A stretch of 64,000 nt of DNA, from contig NZ_FMZZ01000001.1 in NCBI RefSeq assembly GCF_900101685.1, positions 1,082,342 to 1,146,341 of the forward strand, in the 5' to 3' direction. Shown piece by piece: positions 51,861 through 60,945 of this stretch. Numbering within the stretch: the first letter of the stretch is position 1; the number at the start of each line of letters is the position of its first letter. The DNA comes from Actinokineospora iranica. GTDB taxonomy: Bacteria; Actinomycetota; Actinomycetes; Mycobacteriales; Pseudonocardiaceae. Position numbers and translations under genes: made by a program. The notes under the pieces are model-generated. The model searched no databases and was not told the origin of the DNA. It worked only from the letters and a program-made list of their open reading frames with translations.

Positions 51861-52901
51861 CACCGCCCTGGTCAGATCCGAGTCCGGGTACCTGCGGCGA
51901 AAGCCGTCGAGTTCCCACTCGTACGCCTCGGCCGCGCGCACCAGCAGCCGCGCCCGCGCCCCGTCATCGTCATCGGGCCGCGTCGTCCGGTCACACCAGG
52001 CCTTGACCGCCGCCTCGACCAGCATCGACACGCCCACCGCGGCGTGCCCGGCATACCGCCGCGCCGCGCGCCTCTCCGGCACAGCGCGCACGACCCGCTG
52101 CAGCACCTGCCGCACCGCCACCGCGGTCACCGCCTGGGACAGCAGACGCGCCCCCACGTCGGTGGCCACCGAGCCGCCTCGGCCGGTCGCCTGACCCACC
52201 CGGCCCGCCGCCGATCGCAACGCGTGCGGAAACACCGACCACAACGGCACCACCGCATCCCGCACCGGAGCCTCACCGAGCACGCTGACCGGAATCAGCC
52301 CGACCGAGCCCGAGGCGGCACGCCGCCGCGCCGCCGCCGCGAAACCGGGCACGGTCAGCAGCGCGTCCCGCACCTCGGCCAGCGTTGTCCGCCCCTCCAG
52401 CAGATCCCACTTGGTCACCACGAACCGCACTGCCTTGCCCCGGACAGCGACCAACCGCCACACCCCGGCCATGGTGTGCTCGAAATAGCCGCGGTCACCG
52501 TCGAGCAGATCCGCGATCCGCCCGCCGTCCAAGACACACAACAGCGCGTCGGCCCGGCGGACCCGGGCGAGCAGCGACCGGCTCGCCTGCCGCCGATCGC
52601 CGGTCACCAGGGAACCGTCGTAGTCGACCAACCGCGTCTCGTACAACGGCTCCTCGCCGTCCGTCTCCGCAGCGAAACGCAAGTCCACCAAGGCATCCGG
52701 GTCTGTGCGCGCGGGCCATCCCGGACCGTCGGCCCGCATCGACCGCCACACCTGCGCGAGTCGGACCGCGGTCACCGGGTCCGCTCTGACCACCGGAGCC
52801 AGCCCCGCGTCACACTCCTCAAGGCCCTGCTGCATCGCAGCCAACAGAGAGGTTTTGCCCGACCCCGCCGGGCCGACCGGAACAATGTCGATGAACGGCA
52901 C
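51828..52901 (-). CDS. P-loop GTPase-like protein
   Basis: The 357-residue protein starts VPFIDIVPVGPAGSGKTSLL with a Walker A/G1, has a G3-like LVDYDGSLV and a G4-like VTKWDLLEG. It is a predicted small NTPase of a type scattered in actinomycetes, often without assigned role. The C-terminal half is helical and basic. GTG at 52901 is chosen; the longer frame upstream has no homology. The 3' end overlaps the convergent GT2 gene by 33 bp. Confidence 0.7.
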   Translation of the reverse strand: MPFIDIVPVGPAGSGKTSLLAAMQQGLEECDAGLAPVVRADPVTAVRLAQVWRSMRADGPGWPARTDPDALVDLRFAAETDGEEPLYETRLVDYDGSLVTGDRRQASRSLLARVRRADALLCVLDGGRIADLLDGDRGYFEHTMAGVWRLVAVRGKAVRFVVTKWDLLEGRTTLAEVRDALLTVPGFAAAARRRAASGSVGLIPVSVLGEAPVRDAVVPLWSVFPHALRSAAGRVGQATGRGGSVATDVGARLLSQAVTAVAVRQVLQRVVRAVPERRAARRYAGHAAVGVSMLVEAAVKAWCDRTTRPDDDDGARARLLVRAAEAYEWELDGFRRRYPDSDLTRAVSSERARRRAD

Positions 52902-53186
52902 AACCCGACCGTAGCGGCCCGGGAGCGGAGTCGTCAGCCCTCGGAAAACCACCGCACACCACCAGTACTCACCCACGGTCACCGCCCTGCCGCCGATCGA
53001 GTCGCACCCGCGGGAACCTGTCGGAAAACCACCAAAGCCCGCGCCGACGGACACTTCGCCAAGCAACCTCACCGGGTGTCCGATCGCCAAAAGGGTGAGC
53101 ACGCGCGCAAGTGAGCGATTCGGGCGGAGCACGCTGATGCGCTGACGCCGCCCAGACGCTGGTCCGCTCGAATCCCGACTCCAGCG

Positions 53187-54047
53187 TCAGAAAGACCAGG
53201 TCAGGAGGTGTGGCGTTTCGCGACCGAAGGCGTCGTCGTAGCACCGCGCGTAGCGGGCGCGGACGGCGAGGAACGCTTCCTGTTTGCGCAGTTGGTGGAT
53301 GCCCAGCGACGCGGCCAGGTCGGTCATGTTGCACTTGTAGCCCGGGGTGACCGCTTCGTAGCCCGCGTCGCCCCGGGCGGTGAAGCGCTTCCAGGCGTCG
53401 CTGGTAAGGCCGTGCAGCCGCAGGGTTTCGAGTTTCCCGGCCAGCGAGTCGTCCGCGGTGGTGATCATCCCGCCTTCGCCGGTGGTGAGGTTCTTGTTGG
53501 AGTAGAAGGAGAAGGCGGTGAGCCGTCCGGTGCCGCCGATCATGCGGCCGCGGTGGCGGGTGCCCACCGCGTGCGCCGCGTCCTCGATCAGCGCCAGCCC
53601 GGCCGAGTCGGCGATCGACCCGATGGCGTCCAGGTCGCAGGCCAGGCCACCGAAGTGGACCAGCAGGATCGCCTTGGCGCGTGGGCTGATCGCGCGGCGG
53701 ACGAGGTCGGGGTCCAGGTTGAGGGTCGGTAGGTCGATGTCGGCGAAAACCGGTGTGGCGCCGAGGTGTTCGATGACGTTGACCGTGACGGCGAGGGTGA
53801 ACGGGGTGGTGATCACCTCGTCGCCCGGCCCGATGCCGCTGGCCAGCAGGCTGAGGAACAGGGCCGAGGTGCAGGAGTCGACCGCGATGGCGTGGCGGGC
53901 GCCGACGTAGCGCGCGAACTCCCGCTCGAAGCGCGCGACCTTCGGGCCCATGCCGATCCATTTCGAGCGGAGGGTGTCGAGGACCTCCGTGGCCTCCTCT
54001 TCGCCAAGGCATGGCTCCCCGAAGGGCAGGAACTCGGCTCTGGCCGG
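53187..54047 (-). pseudogene. DegT/DnrJ/EryC1-type sugar aminotransferase, truncated
   Basis: PLP-dependent sugar aminotransferase features are clear: FLPFGEPCLGEEEATEVLDT, AIAVDSCTSALFLSL, LIEDAAHAVGTRHRGR and the PLP lysine in FSFYSNKNLTTGEGG. Family members have about 370-400 residues. Here about 280 remain: the C-terminal third is missing and the frame ends TPHLLTWSF-stop. No normal start codon is in frame at the N-terminus (the first ATG, 53951, is internal). It probably cannot work. Confidence 0.75.
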
Positions 54048-55116
54048 GGGTTCCCCGAACAGCGACCGCAGTATCGAGACGTTCGGTCGACGTCGCAGAG
54101 TTCGGTGACGCGGACGCGGCCCGCGCGGCCGAGCCGGTGGCGCAACTCACTGTCGGCGCACAGCCGGTCCAGGGCCGCCGCGATGGCGGGGACGTCGCGG
54201 GGCGGGACCAGCAGGCCCTCCTGCTCGTGCCGGACGTAGTAGGGCATCGACAACAGGTCGGAGGCGACGATCGGCAGTTCGTACGCCATGGCCTCCAGGG
54301 CGACGGTCGGGACGCCGTCGGCGTTGCCGTCCGGGGTCTGGACGCAGGGCAGGCAGAAGATGTCGGCGTCGGCGTACACCTTCCCGGTCTGCGCCTCGGT
54401 CATCGCCCCGAGAAACTTGATTTTCGGGTGGTCGCCCGCGAGCCCGCGGAGGTCGTCCTCGTGCGGCCCCCGTCCGACCAGCCACAGGACGACGTCGTCG
54501 CGGCCCGCCGACAGCAGCTGAAACGCCTTGATGAGCTGGAACAGTCCTTTCTTCCTGATGAACCGGGCGATGGCGAGGACGACGAGGGAATCCCGCGCCG
54601 GGGGATCTCGGGCCGGTAGACCTCCAGGTCGATCGGGTTCGCCACCAGCGCCAATCGGTCCCGGGGAATGGCGAACCGGTCGACCATCCAGCCTGCCATG
54701 AACTCGTCCTCCACCACGATCGCCCGGCAGGCCGGGTCCCGGGCGATGCCTTGGTACAGCTCGGGTTCGCTGACGGTGAAGATGTCCCGGCCGCTGTAGG
54801 CGGTGATCGTGTAGGGCAGGCCGAGGGCGTTCGCGGCGGCCTGGGTCGCCCGGTGCGAGTCGGATTTCAGGCTGCCGTGGAGGTGGGCGACTCCGTCCCG
54901 GCGCGCTGCCGCGGACAGGTCGCCCGGTCGTCGCTGGAACGGAACGTGGCGGACGGTCAGACCGGGGCCGGGCGCGGTGACGGACAGCGGGTGGTCGACC
55001 AGCGCCTCGGCGTAGACGACGACGCTGTCGCCCCGCCCGCACAGGGCGGCGATCTCACGCCGGATGAACGTCTCGGTCAGCGGCGGGAACTCCATCAGGA
55101 CGTAGCCGATTCGCAC
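54048..55116 (-). pseudogene. GT4-family glycosyltransferase with two frameshifts
   Basis: The N-terminal domain (from GTG 55116: VRIGYVLMEFPPLTETFIRR) runs in one frame to about 54600. The donor domain (VVLAIARFIRKKGLFQLIKA ... DGVPTVALEAMAYELPIVAS) continues in a second frame to about 54085, and the end (NVSILRSLFGEPPARAEFL) lies in a third frame that runs into the DegT remnant. Two independent indels in one gene indicate decay rather than programmed shifting. Confidence 0.8.
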
Positions 55117-55125
55117 GCTGATCAA

Positions 55126-55245
55126 CTCCTCGTTGGTTGGCCAGATGGAACAGGACCGCGATCACGCTGGCGGCGTCCTGGATCTGGTTGCCGCGAACCA
55201 GGGACACGACCTCGGCGAACGGCAGCAACTCGCGCTGGTATAACA
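55126..55245 (-). pseudogene. Short coding-like relic upstream of the GT4 pseudogene
   Basis: The minus strand reads RELLPFAEVVSLVRGNQIQD then AASVIAVLFHLANQRG, a convincing protein-like segment without start or family assignment, directly before the GT4 ribosome-binding site. It may be the end of the preceding gene of the lost sugar cluster. Confidence 0.35.
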
Positions 55246-55849
55246 GACCGCTTCACAAACGGCGAGTAATCAAAACCCCTTCAGCGACCGGCGTCACTAC
55301 GCCGAACGAGACTACGGCTACGAATCCCGGGCGAAGGCAACCCAGCCCGCTCACCTCTTCCACCCGCGGCGACGCGCTGAAAGCGCCACCACGAACCGGG
55401 TCGGCAGCGAATACCGGGCCGCCATCCCTCCAGTTAGGACACGTTTCGACCGAACGGCCCGCACGGCCTCGCTCCCAGGCTCGGAGGACAATGCGGTGGC
55501 GATCCGCGGTCGTGGTGAGGCGATGGACGAGGGCCGCGGGCGGTGCCCGTTGTTCCGTAGCACCATCGAGAGCCACATGGTCGGGAACCTCCCCCTCACT
55601 GGGGTAAGACCAGCCAAGGGCGGCGGCCAGCAGCGGGACGAGGGCGGGCTGGTCCGGATAGGACCAATCGGGATTGCGCCCAGCCCAGATGAAGCACGGC
55701 TCGTCACCGTGGTAGCCGTAGCGCCACCGTCACGATGACGGCGATGAGCAGCACCGGTCGGACGTGCGCGGGCTGGTGGGGACTGCCGCCATGGCAGGGA
55801 TGCTGACAGACGCGGGCGATCCTCAGGTAGATCAGCGTGAGCGGGTGGG
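55246..55849. other. Gene-free stretch
   Basis: About 600 bp with only short frames of poor composition. I see no tRNA, repeat or promoter pattern that I can support. It lies between the decayed sugar cluster and the APH-type kinase. Confidence 0.4.
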
Positions 55850-56806
55850 TCAGCGCGAGCTCAGCGCGCGCAGCCGTTCCAGGTGCGCGGGCATCTCGCG
55901 CACGTGCGCGACCAGCTTCGGCAGCCAGTTCTTGGCCCGCTGCTTGAGGTCCTCGGTCAGGTCGGGGTCGCGGTCGATCTGGGTGAAGTCGCCACTGGTG
56001 GCCCAGCCGAGTGTCTGCACCACCCGGTGCAGCGTGGTGTTGGGCTCCTGTGTCTTGCCGTACCCGGCGAAGAACGCGGGCGGCAGACCGGTCCCGTTGT
56101 AGAGGGAGGCGTGCTTGTCCAGCAGCGCGACCTCCTTGGCCGGGTCGCCGACGCGGGGGAAGTCCCAGTCGATGAGCGTCGCGCGGTCCTGGGACACCAG
56201 CACGTTCCACATGTTGATGTCACCGTGCCCCAGCGCCGACCGCGCTTCGCGCAACGACGGGGCCACCGCGTCGATCGCCAGGTGCAGTTCCCCCAGCAGC
56301 GGAACCAAGTCCGGCGCCAGTCGGCGCAAGCCGGGGACTGACTCGTCCACGATCTCGTGCAGTTCGGCGGCCGGGTCGCGAGGGGTCAGCACGAACCGCG
56401 CCGGGCCGAGGTCCTCGCCCGCGAGCCCGGTGGGGAAGGAGACCGCGTGCACCCGCGCGTACGCGGCGCCGACCAGACGCCACACCTGTTCGGTGTCGGT
56501 CCGATTCTCGATGTGGTCGCCGAGCGGCGCGCCCTCGGCGAACTCCACCAGCGAGGCGCGGTCGTTCGCGGCGAGCAGCGCGGGGGCGGGCACACCCTGC
56601 TGGGCAAGGAAGACCGCCCTAGGGGTCTCGGGCATCCGGGGCTCTCTGAACGCGCGCAGGACGGCCTTGGACCGATCCGCGAAGGTCAACACCACGATCG
56701 TGTTCTCGAAACCGCGACCGGTCAGCGGGGTCGCCTCCACGACCTGCGGCAGACCAGCGACAGCGACCAGCTCGTCGGATAGCTCCTGCAGCGCTCGGGA
56801 AACCAC
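55850..56806 (-). CDS. APH-family phosphotransferase
   Basis: The 318-residue protein has the aminoglycoside/choline kinase fold: the catalytic loop LGHGDINMWNVLV (HxDxxxxN) and the metal-binding LIDWDFPRVGDP. An N-terminal nucleotide-binding lobe (ENTIVVLTFADRSKAVLRAF) precedes. Such genes phosphorylate small alcohols or antibiotics; the substrate cannot be told. GTG at 56806 is the first reasonable start. Confidence 0.85.
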   Translation of the reverse strand: MVSRALQELSDELVAVAGLPQVVEATPLTGRGFENTIVVLTFADRSKAVLRAFREPRMPETPRAVFLAQQGVPAPALLAANDRASLVEFAEGAPLGDHIENRTDTEQVWRLVGAAYARVHAVSFPTGLAGEDLGPARFVLTPRDPAAELHEIVDESVPGLRRLAPDLVPLLGELHLAIDAVAPSLREARSALGHGDINMWNVLVSQDRATLIDWDFPRVGDPAKEVALLDKHASLYNGTGLPPAFFAGYGKTQEPNTTLHRVVQTLGWATSGDFTQIDRDPDLTEDLKQRAKNWLPKLVAHVREMPAHLERLRALSSR

Positions 56807-56885
56807 GCGATCCAGCGTAGTGCGAGCGTTTCGCCGCTCGGCGCCGACCTGTTTCACCTGCCTACACGCGCCTATGGCCCAGCTT

Positions 56886-57052
56886 GTGCGGATTCTCCTG
56901 AGAGGCCACCAAGGTTGTCTGGGGCCGTCCTCGCGGATGCGGGCCACGACGTCGTCGGCGGTTTGTTCGCCGACATCACAGTGGACCCGTTGCGTGGGTT
57001 CGCCGCCGTCGTGCACCTGGCCGCACTGGGAGTGCAGCCGAATCACAGGTGA
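56886..57052 (+). pseudogene. NAD-dependent epimerase relic
   Basis: GTG 56886 reads VRILLRGHQGCLG, the Rossmann start of a sugar-nucleotide epimerase. After a frameshift near 56924 the frame continues AVLADAGHDVVGGLFADITV then DPLRGFAAVVHLAALG, with an internal deletion, ending at TGA 57050-57052. It lies 63 bp from the IS110 transposase gene. Confidence 0.6.
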
Positions 57053-57114
57053 CAGCCCCGAATCGCAGTGGGACACACGGCGGACTCGTCTCGTAGGGTG
57101 GCGGCGTGAGTTTC

Positions 57115-58371
57115 CTAAGTCAACCCCTGGGTTGTGTTGATCTTGTTGGTGGCGTGGTGGAGGTTGGGGTCGTAGCAGGCTTTGTCGCGCCAGCAGGCCC
57201 AGATGATGCGCAGCCAGGCGCGGGCGAGGATGCGGACGGCGTGGGGATGTCGTTTGCCGCGGGCGCGGGCGTCGTTGTAGATCCGCGCGGCCCAGTCGTT
57301 GCCGTGTCTGCTGTTGTCGGCCCAGGTCGTGAGGGCTTGGCGGGCGCGTCGGTTGACTGCGTGTCGGAAGTTGACAGTGCGGTGTTTGCCGGATTCCTTG
57401 GTGACCGGTGCGGCGCCGGTCTCGGCGGCCAGTTGCGTGCCACTGGTGGCGCGTTCGAGCATGGGTCCGATCTCACCGATGACCTGGCCGAGGTTGACGG
57501 TGCCGATTCGGGGCAGTCCGGCGATCAGCTCGGCCCAGGGGTGGGTCTTGATCGCTTCGGCGATGGCGGTGTCGAGTTCGCGAATGGTGGCGCGCAGGGA
57601 CCGCACCAGTCGCACTTGGACGCCGACGAGCCGTGCGATCACTGGCAGGCCCAGCCGGGATGCGGTGACCGGGGCGGTGCGCAGCCGCTCGATCAGCACG
57701 CTGCCAGGCCGTTTGCCGGAGTAGCCGTGGCGCTTGCAGAACGCCTCAAGCCGGACGGCGGTCAGCCCGGCCGCGTCCTGCGGCGTGGGGTAGCGGTCCA
57801 GGAAGGCCAGAACGATGTCGGAGTCCAGGCTGGCGAACACCGCTTTGCCGCCGGGCCAGTGCTCGTCGAGCAGCGCGGCGAGCTGGTTGATCGCCGCGAC
57901 GCGGGCTTCGATGTGGTCGGCGCGTTGCCGGGTCAGTGCTTGCAGTTCCAGCGTCTCGGGCAGGGTCGGGGCCAGCGTGCGCAACCGGTGGCCGTCGGTG
58001 CGCAGGTAGTCGGCCAGTTTGAACGAGTCACCGGGATCGCTCTTGGCCCGTGCAGCACCCCAGCGGGGGCGGATCGCGTTGAACGCGTTGGGATGTATGG
58101 GAATCACGGGGTGACCGGCGGCCAGCAGCCGGTCCACGACCAGGCCCCTGGTGGTCTCGATGGCCACGGGCGGACCGGCGGGGTCGCCGTGACCGCACAG
58201 CCGCGACAGGATGGTTGCGATCCCGGTCTCGGTGTGGGCCGACGCCCACCGATCGGTCCTCTTCCCGGCCTGGTCGATGACGGTCACATCGTCCGACCCG
58301 GTGGCCCAGTCCCATCCCGCGAACACGCGCGCGGTACTCCTTCTCTGACGGTGAAGGACCCGCTCGGTCAT
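57115..58371 (-). CDS. IS110-family transposase
   Basis: IS110 enzymes use a RuvC-like DEDD domain plus a C-terminal transposase_20 domain. The 418-residue protein has FAGWDWATGSDDVTVID, AIETTRGLVVDRLL, AKSDPGDSFKLADYLRTDGH and the C-terminal GLPRIGTVNLGQVIGEIGPM with KHRTVNFRHAVNRRARQAL. The frame is intact. IS110 elements lack clear terminal inverted repeats, so I cannot fix the ends; modern work places a guide (bridge) RNA in the flanking DNA. It inserted next to an epimerase relic. Confidence 0.92.
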   Translation of the reverse strand: MTERVLHRQRRSTARVFAGWDWATGSDDVTVIDQAGKRTDRWASAHTETGIATILSRLCGHGDPAGPPVAIETTRGLVVDRLLAAGHPVIPIHPNAFNAIRPRWGAARAKSDPGDSFKLADYLRTDGHRLRTLAPTLPETLELQALTRQRADHIEARVAAINQLAALLDEHWPGGKAVFASLDSDIVLAFLDRYPTPQDAAGLTAVRLEAFCKRHGYSGKRPGSVLIERLRTAPVTASRLGLPVIARLVGVQVRLVRSLRATIRELDTAIAEAIKTHPWAELIAGLPRIGTVNLGQVIGEIGPMLERATSGTQLAAETGAAPVTKESGKHRTVNFRHAVNRRARQALTTWADNSRHGNDWAARIYNDARARGKRHPHAVRILARAWLRIIWACWRDKACYDPNLHHATNKINTTQGLT

Positions 58372-58622
58372 GAGGACGCTCGCCGGAAGCCCATTAATTG
58401 GCCCTCGATGATGCGGAACCGACGTTGACGCCAGCATGTTTCCGTGGAACTGCTTGAGAGCGCCATTCTCCAGGATATGGCGTCCGAGGGATACCGGGGC
58501 GAGGCCTGAGGCAGTGGCAGGTGTGGCCGCGGTTGGACGTTCAGGCTTCCGCACGGACGAGGGGTTGTTCACCCTGCCCGAGCCGCCCACCGCGGTCTCC
58601 CCCGCTGGCCAGTTCCGAAGCC

Positions 58623-60002
58623 CTACGAACGGACCAGCTTCGCGCTCGCCATGACCCCGCCGATGCTGATGTAGGCCCAGGAAAGGCCGTCCGGGGTCCG
58701 GGTCAGCGTGACGATCCCCTCGGTGACGCACTGGTGCACGGGCTCGGCGTCGATGCGTTCAGCCACGACCAGCTCTGTCGGACGGACCTCCACCAGGCTG
58801 AGCGATCCACTGCACTCCAGACCCGGATAGCGGATGTCCCCGACACGCTCGCCGAGCGCGCCTTGCCGGAGCGTCAGTTCGACCCGGTATTCCTTGTCCG
58901 TGGTGGGCTGGTCGACCGGCTCGGGCGACCGCCACGTGCCCAGGTACGCCCCATCGATGACCGCGGGCGCCGCGGAAGAGGTCGGCACGGGCGGACCAGG
59001 GGACGCGGTGGGCAGCGGCAGCGGGTCCGCGCACGGCTCCGTCGCGAACACCGCCTCCGACCGGCCGGGGTACGGCCCGCGCGGCCCGTCGGCGCCTGCG
59101 CGGCCAGGCTGGCTGCCCCACTTGCCTCTGTAGCCCCACCAGGGTTCGTCCACCACCGAGCGGGCGCGTTCCCAGGTCGGCCATCGGGTGCCCGGGGAGG
59201 TGATGTCGGTGATGGGCTGCGCGCCCTCGGGGATGGGGACCTCCAGCACCTCGGCCGGGGTGGCGTCCCAGCCGCCCGCGCGGTGATAGGAGCCGTGCGA
59301 GCCCAGTGCCGAGTACGCGACGGGGTGGCCGTCGGCCTGCTCGACGTCGCCCCATTCGACCAGGCACGGCGGTTCGCCGTGCTTCCAGAAGGTCACCCCG
59401 ATCGGCTCGGCGCCGCGCAGTCGCACCGCGACCCGCTCCCAGTCGCCCTCGTGCTTGTTGACGGTCCTGCCGCGGTTGACGAACTGGTTGTAGGGGTAGA
59501 AAAGCCAGTACACGAACGCGGTGCGGCCGTCACCGGAGTCGTACTTCTCCCAATACACCGGCGCCGACCCGACATCACCGCGCCGGGCATCGTCGTTGTC
59601 GTCGAGTTCGAGGTAGAAACCGCTTCCGCCACCGCGCCCGGCGTCCAAGTCCTCAGTGGACGAGAACTCGCGGACACCGTCCACACACGCCGTCTTCGTG
59701 TACGGCGAAGGACGTCCACCCAACCGGGCGGGGTCCACTTCGGTGGCGAGCCGGTGGTGCGGGTCCTTGGTGCCGCACAGCTCGTGGAACCACAGCTCCG
59801 ACGCCGCGATGAACCGGCCCGCGTCACCGGGCTGGAACGCCTCCCCACCCGCCAGCCACACCAGGGGCGCGAACCGCGCCGCCAGCGCCGCGTCGTCCGG
59901 CGCGGGCGAACTCTCCCCGGCGGACCGCGGCGCGGGCGGCGCCTCGTCCTCGCACCCCGCCACCAGCACCGCGGCGGTCATCACCGCGACCGCGAGCCGC
60001 AT
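58623..60002 (-). CDS. Vps62-like lipoprotein
   Basis: A lipobox VLVAGC follows a short signal peptide (from ATG 60002; GTG 60017 is the alternative start). The protein has Vps62-type features: ARFAPLVWLAGGEAFQPGDA, FVYWLFYPYNQF, KHEGDWERVAVRL and AYSALGSHGSYHRAGG. The C-terminal 120 residues after a Pro/Ser linker form a separate beta-rich domain. Function is unknown; the fold occurs in bacterial and fungal surface or vacuolar proteins. Confidence 0.82.
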   Translation of the reverse strand: MRLAVAVMTAAVLVAGCEDEAPPAPRSAGESSPAPDDAALAARFAPLVWLAGGEAFQPGDAGRFIAASELWFHELCGTKDPHHRLATEVDPARLGGRPSPYTKTACVDGVREFSSTEDLDAGRGGGSGFYLELDDNDDARRGDVGSAPVYWEKYDSGDGRTAFVYWLFYPYNQFVNRGRTVNKHEGDWERVAVRLRGAEPIGVTFWKHGEPPCLVEWGDVEQADGHPVAYSALGSHGSYHRAGGWDATPAEVLEVPIPEGAQPITDITSPGTRWPTWERARSVVDEPWWGYRGKWGSQPGRAGADGPRGPYPGRSEAVFATEPCADPLPLPTASPGPPVPTSSAAPAVIDGAYLGTWRSPEPVDQPTTDKEYRVELTLRQGALGERVGDIRYPGLECSGSLSLVEVRPTELVVAERIDAEPVHQCVTEGIVTLTRTPDGLSWAYISIGGVMASAKLVRS

Positions 60003-60241
60003 CCCCCTGAAACCCACCGCAGGCCCCTGTCCGCCCTGGAAGCCCTCAGGATAGCCCGGCTGGGTCACAAGCCTTCCGCAAAGGGAGCCAGTGGACGCCG
60101 GTCTCCCAGGAAACGATCGAGAAGATCAAGGGGATGATCGCTGGTCTCGGCTCGAAGCCGCCCCACGAGGCAGACCTGGCCAAAAGCCTCGCCTGTTCCC
60201 CAGGTCGCTGCGCGAGGCAATGAAGGCACCGTCGCCGATCC

Positions 60242-60403
60242 ACGCTCGACGGGTGGCAGGACGACGGCAGACCCCTCGACTTCGACTACGACGACCTCGC
60301 CGCGAAGACCACCGAACGGGCCGTCGCGGTGCTGCCGGTCTACCTGTGGGGCCGCGCGGGCGACAGCACCCGGCTATCGGCTCGCAGTGGATCGAGCCTG
60401 TGA
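60242..60403 (+). pseudogene. DegT-type aminotransferase internal relic
   Basis: The plus-strand frame reads WQDDGRPLDFDYDDLAAKTT then ERAVAVLPVYLWGRAGDSTR before a stop at 60401-60403, resembling the mid-part of sugar aminotransferases. Just upstream (about 60095-60200) another frame gives ETIEKIKGMIAGLGSKPPHE, also coding-like. The interval 60003-60427 thus holds decayed gene pieces, no intact gene. Confidence 0.45.
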
Positions 60404-60427
60404 AAGGGTCGTCGCCATCGTCAGCCC

Positions 60428-60799
60428 TCAGCAGTACACCTGCACTCCTGTTGCCCGGGAGGACGGCACCGACCTCTCGCTCCACGCTGGAATGAAGACG
60501 GAGGGAATGTTCGCGTAGAAGATGGTGAAAGCATTGCCGTGTGCCTTGGCGTAGCGGTAGAAGTCGTCGAGGCCGGTCACTCCGCAGTGCTCGACGTTCC
60601 AGACGTCCCCATTGACGTGATAGACGCACGCCCTCCCATCGTCACACTTGTAATTCCAGTATTGGGGCTGAACATCGGCCGCGGAAGCCGCGCCGGGGCC
60701 GCCGACAATCGCGGCCGCTCCCAGAGCGGTGGCCAAAGCCATGCGGCTCCCGACCTTCTTGACCGAACGCAAATTCAGCCTGCTGCGCAACGTGCCCAT
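60428..60799 (-). CDS. Small secreted cysteine-containing protein
   Basis: ATG 60799 (AGGGG upstream) begins a 123-residue protein with signal peptide (cleavage near ASA-AD, about residue 42). The mature part has four cysteines (YKCDDGRACVYHVNGD, VEHCGV and the terminal QVYC). It resembles the loose group of small secreted inhibitor-like proteins common in Pseudonocardiales, but no firm family can be named. Confidence 0.65.
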   Translation of the reverse strand: MGTLRSRLNLRSVKKVGSRMALATALGAAAIVGGPGAASAADVQPQYWNYKCDDGRACVYHVNGDVWNVEHCGVTGLDDFYRYAKAHGNAFTIFYANIPSVFIPAWSERSVPSSRATGVQVYC

Positions 60800-60945
60800 C
60801 TCGAATCCCCTGTCTTCGGAAGCGAAGTGAATCAGTTCGCCGGAGCGATGTGGAGGACCACACGGTTGATCCTGGTGCTCGACCGATCGGTTGAACAGGT
60901 CGCCGACCGGCAACCTGTGACCGGTCAGGCTGGTACCAATGACGC

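Noticed and set aside
53951..53951. ATG at 53951 as the real start of the DegT gene
   Set aside because: Conserved N-terminal residues of the family lie upstream in the same frame, so the ATG is internal.
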